Assembly: GCF_001942335.1 (NCBI RefSeq)
Contig: NZ_MKKH01000002.1
Coordinates: forward strand, 1 to 64,000
DNA: 64,000 bases
Direction of reading: 5' to 3'
DNA from: Cellulosimicrobium sp. CUA-896
Lineage (GTDB): Bacteria > Actinomycetota > Actinomycetes > Actinomycetales > Cellulomonadaceae
The number at the start of each line of letters is the position of its first letter. Position 1 is the stretch's first letter. The position numbers and the translations under genes were made by a program. The notes beneath the pieces were generated by a model, which saw nothing but the letters and a program-made list of their open reading frames with translations, was not told where the DNA came from and searched no databases. This document shows positions 28,489 to 37,954 of the stretch, piece after piece.

Positions 28489-28902
28489 TCAGCGTCCGCG
28501 GCCGGTGGACGTGCCCTCGCCGGGGTCGGCGTCGCCGGGCGCGTCGCCCGCCGGGCCTGCGTCGTCGGCGGGCCCCGCACCGCCGGGCCTCCGGGCGCCG
28601 CGCCGGTCCTCGACCGGGATGCCCCGGTCCTCGGCGTTGCGCCGCATGCGGCGCAGCTGGCGCGACAGCCCGAAGAACAGCGCGACGGCGGCCAGCGCGA
28701 CGGCGAAGATCGCGAGGAAGCCCGCGAGCCCCGGCGAGACGTCGGTGGGCTCGAGCTCGGGGCGCAGCGGGTCCTCGGACGGGCTCGGGGCGGGCGTCGC
28801 GGTCTCGGCGACGACGTCCGCGGCCCAGCCGGGGCCGCCCGCGCCGGTGGACGCGTCGAGCTGCCCGCCGAGCAGCGGGACGGCGCCCGCCGCCGGGCTC
28901 AC
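28489..28902 (-). CDS. Single-pass membrane protein of the mca operon
   Basis: The 137-residue product has a Pro/Ala/Thr-rich N-terminal half, one strong membrane helix (LAGFLAIFAVALAAVALFFG, about 58-77), a basic stretch LSRQLRRMRRNAEDRG and a Pro/Asp/Gly-rich acidic tail. The helix followed by RQLRRMRRNAE is typical of the small protein found beside mca in actinobacteria (Rv1083 position). Its GTG overlaps the mca stop by 4 bases. Function is unknown; an anchor or partner for Mca is possible. Confidence 0.8.
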   Translation of the reverse strand: MSPAAGAVPLLGGQLDASTGAGGPGWAADVVAETATPAPSPSEDPLRPELEPTDVSPGLAGFLAIFAVALAAVALFFGLSRQLRRMRRNAEDRGIPVEDRRGARRPGGAGPADDAGPAGDAPGDADPGEGTSTGRGR

Positions 28903-29846
28903 GCGGCGCTCCCGGAGCCCGTGGCGACGAGCTCCCGCACGCCCGCGAACAGGTCGTCCTCGGGCAGCTCGGTCGGGACGCGCGACTCCGCGAGCTCGTA
29001 CTCCTCGAAGGGCCACACCTGGGCCTCGAGGTCGCGCGGGATGGCGAAGAAGAACCCCTCGGGGTCGATCTGCGAGGCGTGCGCGACGAGCGCGGCGTCG
29101 CGCTGGGGGTAGTACCGCGCCACCTCGACGCGCGTGGTGACCTCGCGCTCGGGGATCTCGCGCGCCGAGCGGGACTCGACCCAGTCGCCGAAGGGCGACT
29201 CGAGGCCGGCGCCCTGCATCGCCTCGTGCAGCGTGCGGATCCGGTTCATCGAGAAGTCGTGGTTGTAGTAGAGCTTGAGCGGCGACCAGGGCGCCGCGCC
29301 GCCGTCGCGGCGGTAGCGCTCGGGGTCGCCCGCGGCGTGGAACGCCTCGTACGCGACGCGGTGGCACATGACGTGGTCGGGGTGCGGGTAGCCGCCGGAC
29401 GGGTCGTACGTCGTCACGACGTGGGGCCGGAACTCGCGCACCAGCTCGACGAGGGGCGCGGCCGCCTCCTCGAGCGGGACGAGACCGAACGAGCCCTCGG
29501 GCAGCGGGGGCAGCGGGTCGCCCTCCGGCAGGCCCGAGTCCACGAAGCCGATCCACTGCTGGCGCACGCCGAGCGCCCGCGCCGCGGCCGCCATCTCCTC
29601 CCGGCGCAGCGCCCGCATGCCCTCGACGTCCTGCGGCCCCTGCCCGAAGCTCGGGTTGAGGATGTCGCCGCGCTCCCCGCCGGTGCACGTCGCGACGAGC
29701 ACGTCGACGCCCTCCGCCGCGTACCGCGCCGTCGTCGCGGCACCCTTGCTCGACTCGTCGTCGGGGTGCGCGTGGACGGCGAGGAGCCGCAGGCGCTCCG
29801 GCCCCTGCTCGCGGACGGGCGTCGGTCCGGCCGTGGGTTCGGCCAC
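28899..29846 (-). CDS. mca: Mycothiol S-conjugate amidase
   Basis: The 315-residue zinc amidase cleaves mycothiol S-conjugates, so that the mercapturic acid of a toxin can be exported and GlcN-Ins recycled. Zinc motif AHPDDESSKGAA (residues 26-37) and YPHPDHVMCHRVAYEAFHAA are present, with the Mca-typical KLYYNHDFSMNRIR. Length and neighbours (DUF4307 and greA divergent, small TM protein downstream) separate it from the related deacetylase MshB. GTG 29846 follows GGGAGG. It heads a tightly coupled three-gene operon. Confidence 0.93.
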   Translation of the reverse strand: MAEPTAGPTPVREQGPERLRLLAVHAHPDDESSKGAATTARYAAEGVDVLVATCTGGERGDILNPSFGQGPQDVEGMRALRREEMAAAARALGVRQQWIGFVDSGLPEGDPLPPLPEGSFGLVPLEEAAAPLVELVREFRPHVVTTYDPSGGYPHPDHVMCHRVAYEAFHAAGDPERYRRDGGAAPWSPLKLYYNHDFSMNRIRTLHEAMQGAGLESPFGDWVESRSAREIPEREVTTRVEVARYYPQRDAALVAHASQIDPEGFFFAIPRDLEAQVWPFEEYELAESRVPTELPEDDLFAGVRELVATGSGSAA

Positions 29847-30046
29847 TGGTCCTCCCGGGTAGGTCGTGCGTCGCCGCACGGGCCCGCGCGCGCGGGCAGC
29901 GGCCTGTCGCGGCCGTGCCCCGGCACCCGCCGGGCTCTGCGAAGATGGTCGTGGACCATGATCCCTCACCCCGCCCACCGCTGACGAACCCCGGCCGCCG
30001 CCCCGAGCCGACGGTCGTCGCACCGGCCCCGACCCTGGACCGCACC

Positions 30047-30481
30047 GTGACGAACGAGACCACCGCCCCGCAGCCCGCACCGGGCGCCCCCGCGCGTCCG
30101 CCCGCGGGCCGCTACGGCCCGGAGCCGTCGGCGGCACGACGACGGCTCGCCGTCGTCGCGATCGCAGCCGCGGCGGTCGTGGGCCTGGCCGTGGTCGTCG
30201 TCATCGGCCTGCGCCTCGCCAGCGAGCCCGTGCGGCACGACATGGTCGGGTTCGACGTCGAGGGGCCCGAGCGCATCGAGGTGACCTTCGACGTGTCGAT
30301 GGCCCCGGGCACCACGGCGCGCTGCACGATCGACGCGCTGGCCGAGAGCTATGCGCAGGTGGGCACGGTGGACGTCACCGTCGGGCCCGTCGAGACGCTC
30401 GAGTCGCGCTGGACGGTGGGGGTCGCCACGTCGGAGCTCGCCACGACAGGGGTCGTCGAGTCCTGCCGCGTCGTGGAGTGA
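30047..30481 (+). CDS. DUF4307 membrane-anchored protein
   Basis: The 144-residue protein has a Pro-rich cytoplasmic tail ending RPPAGRYGPEP, one membrane helix (LAVVAIAAAAVVGLAVVVVI) and an extracytoplasmic beta-rich domain (HDMVGFDVEGPERIEVTFDV) with two cysteines. This matches DUF4307, which in mycobacteria lies between mca and greA (Rv1081c). GTG 30047 is chosen because family members start shortly before the RYG motif; an ATG at 29945 in the same frame is possible. Its role is unknown. Confidence 0.86.
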   Translation: MTNETTAPQPAPGAPARPPAGRYGPEPSAARRRLAVVAIAAAAVVGLAVVVVIGLRLASEPVRHDMVGFDVEGPERIEVTFDVSMAPGTTARCTIDALAESYAQVGTVDVTVGPVETLESRWTVGVATSELATTGVVESCRVVE

Positions 30482-30817
30482 CCCGACGGGGCGGCTCGTG
30501 GCGTGACCCGTCCGGTCGCGGCCGGTGGCGCCGCCCCGGCGCGACGGCCCGGGACGCCGCCCGCCCTTTGCTATCCTGAGGGATTCCTGCGCAGGACCGC
30601 GCCCCGGACGCGCTCGGAACCGTCGTGACGACACCGTCGTGGCGGCGCCCGGCGTCCCGGCGTCCCCGGCGTCCAGGACCAGCCACGACGCGCTGCCACC
30701 CGGGCAGCGTCACCGACCCGGGCAGGCAGGCGCACCGCGAACCGCACGCGCCCTGGCTGCCCGCACCTGCACGGCCGCCCTGGCGCGGTCGTCGACCACG
30801 CAAGGAAGGAGCGGACC
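30482..30817 (+). other. Long upstream region of greA
   Basis: This 336-base gap has no convincing gene. TATCCT (30572-30577) is the best -10 candidate and would give a leader of about 235 bases. The leader contains repeated CCCGGGCAG motifs near 30700-30725 and a GTCGTGACGAC palindrome (30622-30632), so it could fold, but no known riboswitch is recognised. Confidence 0.45.
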
Positions 30818-31300
30818 GTGACCGACACCTCTGTCACCTGGCTGACCCAGGAGGCGTACGACAGGCTGCAGGCGGAGCTGACCCACCTGTCCGGCGAGGG
30901 CCGCACCGAGATCGCCGAGCGCATCGCCGCGGCGCGCGACGAGGGCGACCTCAAGGAGAACGGCGGCTACCACGCGGCCCGCGAGGAGCAGGCGAAGAAC
31001 GAGGCCCGCATCCGCGAGCTGACCGAGAAGCTGCGCAACGTGCAGATCGGCACGCCCCCGGACGACGGCAAGGTCGAGCCCGGCATGGTCGTCACCGCGC
31101 TCATCGCGGGCGACGAGATGACGTTCCTGCTCGGCTCGCGGGAGATCGCGGACACCACGGACCTCGACGTGTACTCCCCCACCTCGCCGCTCGGTTCCGC
31201 CATCGACGGCAGGTCGGTCGGCGAGGAGACGAGCTACACGGCGCCCAACGGCAACGAGATCGCCGTGAAGATCACGGACGCGAAGCCCTTCGAGGGCTGA
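30818..31300 (+). CDS. greA: Transcription elongation factor GreA
   Basis: The 160-residue protein rescues backtracked RNA polymerase by stimulating cleavage of the nascent RNA. The N-terminal coiled coil (about 10-80) carries the acidic tip with ARDEGDLKENGGYHAAREEQ. The C-terminal FKBP-like domain ends PLGSAIDGRSVGEETSYTAP. Start GTG 30818 follows AAGGAAGGAG. Its position next to DUF4307 and mca is conserved in actinobacteria. A strong terminator follows. Confidence 0.97.
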   Translation: MTDTSVTWLTQEAYDRLQAELTHLSGEGRTEIAERIAAARDEGDLKENGGYHAAREEQAKNEARIRELTEKLRNVQIGTPPDDGKVEPGMVVTALIAGDEMTFLLGSREIADTTDLDVYSPTSPLGSAIDGRSVGEETSYTAPNGNEIAVKITDAKPFEG

Positions 31301-31315
31301 CGCCCGGCGCATGAC

Positions 31316-31342
31316 GCCCGGCACCCGCTGCGGGTGCCGGGC
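31316..31342. terminator. Terminator between greA and ilvA
   Basis: GCCCGGCACCCGC (31316-31328) is followed after one base by its exact reverse complement (31330-31342). It lies 16 bases after greA and 35 bases before the end of the convergent ilvA gene, so it can serve both. Confidence 0.85.
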
Positions 31343-31376
31343 CGTCGTGCGTCCCGGCCGGCTACGGTCCCGGTCG

Positions 31377-32666
31377 CTACGCCCCGGGCGCGCGACCGGA
31401 CCGCTCGACGCGGTACCCGTCCGTCCGCAGGCGCGCCAGGAGCTCGTCGCAGTGCTCCGGCCCCTTGGTCTCGACCTGCATGCGCACCCACGCCTCGCCG
31501 AACCCCAGGCCGACGTCGGTGCGGTCGTGGTGGATGTGCATGACGTTGCCGCGCAGCGCGGAGATGACCTCGAGCAGGCCGGCGAGCGCGCCCGGGCGGT
31601 CGTCGAGCAGCACCTGGAGCTGGACGTACCGCCCGGCGGCGGTGAGGCCGTGGCGCACGACCCGCAGCAGGACGAGCGGGTCCACGTTCCCGCCCGAGAG
31701 CACGACGACGACCGGCCCCTCGAGCGGGCGGGGCACGTCCGGCGCGGGGGCCGGGTCCGTGGCGTCGAGCGCACGGGACGCCGCGAGCAGCGCCGCCACG
31801 CCCGCCGCCCCGGCGGGCTCGACGAGGAGCTTCGCGCGCTCGGCGACCATGAGCAGGGAGCGCGAGATGTCGTCCTCGCTCACCGTGCGCACCTCGACCC
31901 CGAGGCGTCGCAGGATGCCGAACGGCACCGCGCCCGGGGTGCCCACCGCGATCCCGTCGGCCATCGTGGCGGCGGCCCGGGACGTCGTCGGCTCGCCGGC
32001 GGCGAGGGACACCGGGTAGGCCGCGGCCCGCTCGGCCTGGACGCCGACGACGCGCACGTGCGGAGCCGCCTCGGCGAGCGTCGCGGCGAGGCCTGCGACG
32101 AGGCCGCCGCCGCCCAGCGGGGCGACCACGGTGCGCACGTCCGGGACCTGCTCGAGGATCTCCAGGGCGATCGTGCCCTGGCCCGCGACGACATCCGGGT
32201 GGTCGAACGGGTGCACGACGACCGCCCCGGTGCGCGCGGCCTCGGCGTGCGCGGCGGCGAGGGTCTCGTCGACGTCCTCGCCCACGAGGCGCACCTCGGC
32301 GCCGTACTGCCGTGTCGCCGCCACCTTCGGCAGCGCCGCGTCCACGGGCATGTAGACCACGGCACGGATGCCGAGCAGACCGGCGGCGAGCGCCACGCCC
32401 TGCGCGTGGTTGCCCGCGCTCGCGGCGACGACCCCGCGGGCCCGCTCGGCGGCGGACAGCCGGGCCATGCGCACGTACGCGCCGCGCACCTTGAACGACC
32501 CCGCGCGCTGGAGGTTCTCGCACTTGAGCAGCACCTCGACGCCGGCGGCCTCGCTGACCGCGCGCGACGTCTGGACGGGCGTCACCGTGGCGACGCCGTC
32601 GAGCAGCCGTGCCGCGTCGCGGACGTCGTCGAGCGCCGTCGGGGCGAGGGGTCCGCCGTCGGTCAC
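31377..32666 (-). CDS. ilvA: Threonine ammonia-lyase
   Basis: The 429-residue PLP enzyme deaminates threonine to 2-oxobutanoate. The PLP lysine is Lys59 in QRAGSFKVRGAY, the Ser/Gly phosphate loop is PLGGGGLVAG, and the C-terminal 90 residues form a single ACT domain (LQVLLDDRPGALAGLLEVIS). One ACT domain is the shorter type seen in both catabolic and biosynthetic enzymes of actinobacteria, so feedback by isoleucine is possible but not certain. GTG 32666 overlaps the AI-2E gene's stop by 4 bases, indicating coupled translation. Confidence 0.93.
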   Translation of the reverse strand: MTDGGPLAPTALDDVRDAARLLDGVATVTPVQTSRAVSEAAGVEVLLKCENLQRAGSFKVRGAYVRMARLSAAERARGVVAASAGNHAQGVALAAGLLGIRAVVYMPVDAALPKVAATRQYGAEVRLVGEDVDETLAAAHAEAARTGAVVVHPFDHPDVVAGQGTIALEILEQVPDVRTVVAPLGGGGLVAGLAATLAEAAPHVRVVGVQAERAAAYPVSLAAGEPTTSRAAATMADGIAVGTPGAVPFGILRRLGVEVRTVSEDDISRSLLMVAERAKLLVEPAGAAGVAALLAASRALDATDPAPAPDVPRPLEGPVVVVLSGGNVDPLVLLRVVRHGLTAAGRYVQLQVLLDDRPGALAGLLEVISALRGNVMHIHHDRTDVGLGFGEAWVRMQVETKGPEHCDELLARLRTDGYRVERSGRAPGA

Positions 32667-33955
32667 GACGGGACGTCCTCGTCCGGCGCCTCGCCGGGCA
32701 GCGCGTCGCGACGCGCCGCCGCGGCGTCGCGCCAGCGGTAGCGGCGGCGCAGCACGGGCCCGGCCAGGTCGTCCTCCGCGCTCTCGACCACGGGTGGCTG
32801 GGGACTCCCCCGCACGACGACGCGGTCGTCGGTGCCGAGCTCGGGGAACTTGTCGTGGCCGTGCAGGTAGAGGACCACGGTGTTGAGGACCGCGGCGATC
32901 GGCACGGCGAAGAGCGCGCCCACGATGCCGGCGGCGAAGCTGCCGGCGGCGACCACGAGGATGACGGCGACGGGGTGCAGCGACACCGCGTGGCCCATGA
33001 GGAAAGGCTGCAGCACGTGCCCCTCGATCTGCTGGACGAGCAGCACGATGGCGAGCATGATCAGCGCCTGCGCCCAGCCCTGCGCCACGAGCACGACCAG
33101 CACCGCGATGGAGCCGGTGACGATGGCGCCGACGATCGGGATGAACGACCCGACGAACACGAGGATCCCGAGCGGCAGCGCGAGGCTCGGCACGAAGAAC
33201 GCGGCGCCGACGCCGATGCCGACGGCGTCCACGGCGGCGACGAGGATCTGCGTGCGCGCGTAGGCGGACAGCGTGACGACCCCGCGACGGCCCGCCTGGT
33301 GCACGCGGTCGCGGGCGCGCAGCGGCAGGACGCCGACCACCCAGGACCAGATGCGCTTGCCGTCGAGCAGGAAGAAGAACGTGCAGAACAGCGCGATGAG
33401 CGCCCCCGCGAGCACGTGCCCGATGGTCGTGGCCGCGCCGAGCGCGCCGGACACGATGCTGTCCTGGTTCTCGGTGAGCGCCGACTGCGCCTGGTCGAGG
33501 TATGAGTTCAGCGTCACCGAGTCGACGCTCAGGGGTCCGTCGGCGAGCCAGTCGGTGAACTGCTCGAAGCCCTGCACGGCCTGGTCGCGCAGGTCCTGGA
33601 AGCCGCCGACGATCGACCGTCCGGCGACGGTCACGAGCGCCGCGACGACGACGACCAGCCCGAGGAGCGACAGCCCCGAGGCCCACCCGCGCGACATCCG
33701 CAGGCGCCGCTGGAGGACGCGCTGGACGGGCGTGAGCAGCACCGTCAGCAGCAGCGCGACGGCGACCGGGACGACGATGACCTTGAGCTGCACGACGAGC
33801 CAGCCGCCCGCCGCGATGGCGCCCCCGACGAGGAGCAGCCGCCACGACCACGACGCCGCGGAGCGGACCGACTCGGGGACCGTCACGGTGTCCGGACCGG
33901 CGGGCGGCAGCGGGGCGGGTTCGTCGTGCGGGCCGTTCTGCGAGGTCACAGCCAC
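32663..33955 (-). CDS. AI-2E family transporter
   Basis: The 430-residue membrane protein has the AI-2E/PerM family pattern: paired N-terminal helices (LLLVGGAIAAGGWLVVQLKV), a long extracytoplasmic stretch at about 115-165, and a helical C-terminal half with FVGSFIPIVGAIVTG and QQIEGHVLQPFLMGHAVSLHP. Members transport varied small solutes or ions; true autoinducer-2 export is shown for very few, so no substrate is claimed. The GTG start is at 33955. It is the first gene of a two-gene unit with ilvA. Confidence 0.9.
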   Translation of the reverse strand: MAVTSQNGPHDEPAPLPPAGPDTVTVPESVRSAASWSWRLLLVGGAIAAGGWLVVQLKVIVVPVAVALLLTVLLTPVQRVLQRRLRMSRGWASGLSLLGLVVVVAALVTVAGRSIVGGFQDLRDQAVQGFEQFTDWLADGPLSVDSVTLNSYLDQAQSALTENQDSIVSGALGAATTIGHVLAGALIALFCTFFFLLDGKRIWSWVVGVLPLRARDRVHQAGRRGVVTLSAYARTQILVAAVDAVGIGVGAAFFVPSLALPLGILVFVGSFIPIVGAIVTGSIAVLVVLVAQGWAQALIMLAIVLLVQQIEGHVLQPFLMGHAVSLHPVAVILVVAAGSFAAGIVGALFAVPIAAVLNTVVLYLHGHDKFPELGTDDRVVVRGSPQPPVVESAEDDLAGPVLRRRYRWRDAAAARRDALPGEAPDEDVPS

Positions 33956-33991
33956 ACCCTACGGGGAGGGCGGGGACGACCGCCCCGGCCC

Positions 33992-34012
33992 GCGGCGACG
34001 CGCCGTCGCCGC
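33992..34012 (-). terminator. Hairpin after metB
   Basis: GCGGCGACG and CGTCGCCGC flank a 3-base loop, 5 bases beyond the metB stop. The stem has 9 pairs and fits an intrinsic terminator before the AI-2E gene. Confidence 0.6.
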
Positions 34013-34017
34013 CACCG

Positions 34018-35276
34018 TCAGGACAGGGCGCGGTCGAGGTCCGCGAGGAGGTCGTCCACGTCCTCGATCCCCACCGAGAGGCGCACCAGGTCGTCGGGCA
34101 CCTCGAGCGCGGACCCGGCGACCGACGCGTGCGTCATGCGGCCCGGGTGCTCGACGAGCGACTCCACCCCTCCGAGCGACTCCGCGAGCGTGAACACGCG
34201 CGTGCGCGAGCACACCTCGAGGGCCTTCGCCTCGCCGCCGGTGCGGAACGACACCATGCCGCCGAACCCGCTCATCTGGCGCGCGGCGGTCTCGTGCCCG
34301 GGGTGCGACGCGAGCCCGGGGTAGATCACCTGCGTCACCCCCGGGTGCTCGTCGAGGAACGCGGCGACGGCGGCGGCGTTCGCCTGGTGTCGGTCCATGC
34401 GCACGGCGAGCGTCTTGAGCCCCCGCAGGGTGAGCCACGCGTCGAAGGGGCCGGCGACAGCGCCCGACGAGTTCTGGTGGAAGCCGACGGCACCCGCCAC
34501 GTCCGTCCCGCCCGCGGGCGAGCCCAGGCCGCCGGGGAGCTGTGCACCCGTGGCGACGACGAGGGCCCCGCCGACCACGTCGCTGTGCCCGCCGACGTAT
34601 TTGGTCGTCGAGTGCACGACGACGTCCGCGCCGAGCGCGAGCGGCTGCTGGAGGTACGGCGTGGCGAACGTGTTGTCGACGACGAGCAGCGCCCCGGCGT
34701 CGTGCGCGAGGTCCGCGAGCGCCGAGATGTCGCTGATGCCGAGGAGCGGGTTGGTCGGCGTCTCGACCCACACGACCTTGGTCGCGCCGGGCCGCACGGC
34801 GGCCCGCACGCCGGACAGCGCCGCCTGCGCGTCTCCGGTGCCCGTCATGTCGACGGGCGTGTGCTCGACGCCCCACGGGCCGAAGACGCGGTGGACGAGC
34901 CGGTACGTGCCGCCGTACGCGTCGCCGGGGAACACGACGTGGTCGCCGGGCCGCAGCACGGCGCGCAGCAGCGTGTCCTCCGCGGCGAGGCCCGAGGCGA
35001 AGGCGAACCCGCGCGCAGGGGGCGTCCCGTCCGCGGCCGGGCGCAGCCCGCCGGACTCGGCGGCGGCGAGCGCCTCCTCGAGAGCGGTGCGCGTGGGGTT
35101 GGCCGAGCGGGAGTACTCGTAGCCGCCGCGCAGGCCGCCGACGCGTCCTGCTTGTACGTCGAGACCTGGTGGATGGGCGGCACGACGGCGCCCGTCGTCG
35201 GGTCCGGGTCCTGGCCGGCGTGGATCGCGCGCGTCGAGAAGCCGGTGGTGGTCCAGTCGGGGTGCTCGCTGCTCAC
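34018..35276 (-). CDS. metB: Cystathionine gamma-synthase (frameshifted)
   Basis: This Cys/Met-metabolism PLP enzyme joins cysteine to an activated homoserine. The start FSTRAIHAGQDPDPTTGAVV, YSRSANPTRTALEE, the PLP lysine in HSTTKYVGGHSDVVGG and the C-terminal FTLAESLGGVESLVEHP are all typical of MetB. The frame breaks near 35142, where YKQD must run on to GVGGLRGGYEYS; one added G restores it. GTG 35276. With cbs at 47.5 kb it covers both directions of transsulfuration chemistry; in mycobacteria cbs, metB and greA are close neighbours. Confidence 0.92.
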
Positions 35277-35383
35277 CCGTCCAGCCTACGTGCCGTCCGG
35301 TCGCCTCCCGGGTGGGGGCCGCCGGCCTGGGCGGGACGGTGGGCCGACGGCACCGTGGGCCGCCGGGACGGACGGAGGCAGGC

Positions 35384-36177
35384 ATGAGGATCGACCTCGA
35401 GGGCAGGACGGCGCTGGTCACGGGCTCGGCGCAGGGCATCGGGCTGGCGATCGCGCGCACGCTCGCCGCGTGCGGGGCGAGCGTTGTCGTGAACGGGCGG
35501 TCGGCCGGGACGGCGCAGCGCGCCGCGCGGGACGTGCGCGCGCACGTGCCGGGCGCGCAGGTCACCGGGATCGCCGCGGACCTCGCCACCGACGACGGTT
35601 CGGCCGCGATGCTCGACGCGGTGCCCGACGTCGACGTGCTGGTCAACAACCTGGGGATCTTCGCGAGCGAGGACCCGCTGGAGATCGACGACGACACGTG
35701 GCGCCGGTACCTGGAGGTGAACGTGCTCGCGGGCGTGCGGCTGACCCGCGCGTACCTGCCGGGGATGATGGAGCGCGGCTGGGGCCGGGTGCAGTTCATC
35801 GGCAGCGACTCGGCGGTCGCGATCCCCGCGGAGATGATCCACTACGGCGTGACGAAGACGGCGCTCCTCGCGTCTCGCGCGGGTTCGCGAAGGCGGCCGC
35901 CGGGACGGGCGTCACGGTGAACAGCGTGCTCGCCGGTCCGACGCACACCGGTGGCGTCGAGACGTTCGCGCGCGAGCTCGTCGGCGACGACCTGCCGTGG
36001 GACGAGGCGCAGCGCGTGTTCATGCGCGAGCACCGGCCGCAGTCGCTGCTGCAGCGGCTCATCGAGCCCGAGGAGATCGCCCACATGGTCGCCTACCTCG
36101 CGTCGCCGCTCGCGTCCGCGACGACGGGCGCCGCCGTGCGCGTCGACGGCGGCTACGTCGACGCGATCGTCCCGTAG
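35384..36177 (+). CDS. Short-chain dehydrogenase/reductase (frameshifted)
   Basis: This classical SDR has the cofactor motif [16 protein letters not shown] after strand 4, and the catalytic Ser and Tyr-x-x-x-Lys ([20 protein letters not shown]). The frame breaks near 35872: [19 protein letters not shown] needs one base after CTCGCG. The C-terminal half ([30 protein letters not shown]) is normal. The substrate is unknown. Start ATG 35384 follows a GGAGG. It is divergent from metB. Confidence 0.88.
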
Positions 36178-36327
36178 CGTCCCGTCCCCGGGGACGGAAC
36201 ACCCCGGGGCCCCCGGGCGTTCACCCTGGTGCCGGCCGATGCGTCGTGGGCCCGGATCCGCGAGACGCTCGTCGAGGTCCCCCGTCACCGCCCCGGTCGA
36301 CCGGCACCCCGTGGAGGAAGGTAAGCG

Positions 36328-37001
36328 ATGAACTCGATCTTCGACGCCCTGTTCGGCGGCTCGGCCAAGACCACCATGGTCGCGCCGGAGGACACGCTCC
36401 CCGGCCGCCAGTCCCCCGTGCTGCACAACCCCGCCCCGCACACCGTGCTCGGCACGTCGATCACCGGCCCGTGGCCGGAGGGCACGCGCGTGCTGTACCT
36501 CGCGATGGGCTGCTTCTGGGGCGCGGAGGAGATCTACTGGCAGGTCCCGGGCGTGGTGAGCACCGCCGTCGGCTACATGGGCGGCACGACGCCGAACCCC
36601 ACCTACGAGGAGGCGTGCTCCGCCCGCACGGGCCACACCGAGACGGCGCTCGTGGCGTACGACCCGACGAAGGTCTCGGAGGAGGAGCTGCTCAAGATCT
36701 TCTGGGAGCGCCACGACCCGACCCAGGCTACCGCCAGGGCAACGACGTCGGCACGCAGTACCGGTCCGCCGTGTACTGGACGACGCCCGAGCAGGAGCAG
36801 GCGGTCCGCGAGACGGCCGAGCGCTACGGCGAGGTGCTCGCCGCGAAGGGCTACGACCCGATCACGACGGAGATGAAGCCCGCCGCCGAGGCCGGCCCGT
36901 TCTACTACGCCGAGGACTACCACCAGCAGTACCTCGACAAGAACCCGAACGGCTACCGCTGCCACGCGACGACGGGCGTGCCGTTCCCGGACGCCGCCTG
37001 A
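36328..37001 (+). CDS. msrA: Peptide-methionine (S)-S-oxide reductase (frameshifted)
   Basis: MsrA repairs oxidised methionine in proteins. The active-site Cys62 lies in [16 protein letters not shown], followed by [16 protein letters not shown] and [12 protein letters not shown]. The recycling region is the C-terminal [16 protein letters not shown]. The frame breaks near 36730 (HDPTQ to [15 protein letters not shown]), one lost G. ATG 36328 follows GAGGAAGG. It is monocistronic, with a long hairpin after the stop codon. Confidence 0.93.
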
Positions 37002-37002
37002 C

Positions 37003-37053
37003 CGCGACGGCCGGCCCGCCCGACGTGGCGCCTCAGCCGGGCCGGCCGTCGCG
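37003..37053. terminator. Long bidirectional hairpin after msrA
   Basis: A perfect 16-base stem (CGCGACGGCCGGCCCG and its complement at 37038-37053) closes a 19-base loop, starting 2 bases after the msrA stop. The right arm lies inside the last codons of the convergent phosphoesterase gene. Confidence 0.75.
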
Positions 37054-37845
37054 CGGGCCGAACACGCGCAGCGCCTCGGCGTCGCTCGCGGCGGACCGCA
37101 CGAAGTACGCGGCCCACTCCGCGACGTCCGGGTAGCGGCTCCCGGCGACGACCTCGGCGACCGCCGCGTCGACGTCGACCTCGGTGTGCCGCAGCGACAC
37201 CTGCCCGTCGTGCAGGAGCGCCCACGCACCGCCGGCACGCCCGTACGGCATCCCGACGCTGCCCGGGTTGACGACGAGGCGCCGGTCGACGAGCCGCACG
37301 AACGGCATGTGCGTGTGGCCGCACACGACCGTCCGGACGTCGGGGTCCAGGTCGGCGAGGACCTCGGCCCACCGGTCGAGCGAGGAGTCGACGAGGACCA
37401 CCTCCTCGTCGTCGCGCGGCGTGCCGTGGCACACCACCACCCGCCCGAACCCGCGCACCGTGATCTCGACCGGGTGCGGCAGACAGGCGAGGAGCTCGAC
37501 CTGGTCCGGCCGCAGCTGCGCCGCCGCCCACGGCACGACCGGGTCCGGGGCCGCCCCCGCGCCGTCGCGCGCCCACGCGACGAGCTCGCGGTCGGCGTTG
37601 CCGCGCACGAGCAGCGCGCGGTCGCCGAGCCCGACGAGCCGGTCCAGCACCTCGACCGGCTGCGGGCCCGCCGCGTGGTCGCCGGCGACCACGACGAGGT
37701 CCGCGCGCTGCACGTCGGGCTCGGCCAGCACGGCGTCGAGCACGGGCAGGACGCCGTGCACGTCCGACAGCACCGCGACCGTGCCGGCGTCGGCCACGTC
37801 GTCGCCGACGCCGGTGCTCGCGTCCCCGTGACGTCCCGTGCCCAC
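37033..37845 (-). CDS. Metallophosphoesterase, YfcE-like
   Basis: The 270-residue calcineurin-like phosphoesterase has its metal ligands in order: DVHG, GDHAAG, GNAD, CHGTP and CGHTHMPFV, followed by NPGSVGMPYG. This is the compact YfcE/MJ0936 type, acting on phosphodiesters; the natural substrate is unknown. GTG 37845 is preferred because GGAGG lies 8 bases upstream; nearby GTGs at 37851 and 37854 share the frame. It is divergent from the CPBP protease gene. Confidence 0.87.
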   Translation of the reverse strand: MGTGRHGDASTGVGDDVADAGTVAVLSDVHGVLPVLDAVLAEPDVQRADLVVVAGDHAAGPQPVEVLDRLVGLGDRALLVRGNADRELVAWARDGAGAAPDPVVPWAAAQLRPDQVELLACLPHPVEITVRGFGRVVVCHGTPRDDEEVVLVDSSLDRWAEVLADLDPDVRTVVCGHTHMPFVRLVDRRLVVNPGSVGMPYGRAGGAWALLHDGQVSLRHTEVDVDAAVAEVVAGSRYPDVAEWAAYFVRSAASDAEALRVFGPRDGRPG

Positions 37846-37954
37846 GTCCACCACCTCCGGCCACACCGTCGCACGTGCGGCGCGCCACGACCAGAGGCCG
37901 GGTGGGCCGGGCCCTCGTCCCGCCCGTGGCGTCGCGACGTGGCACGGTGTGCGG

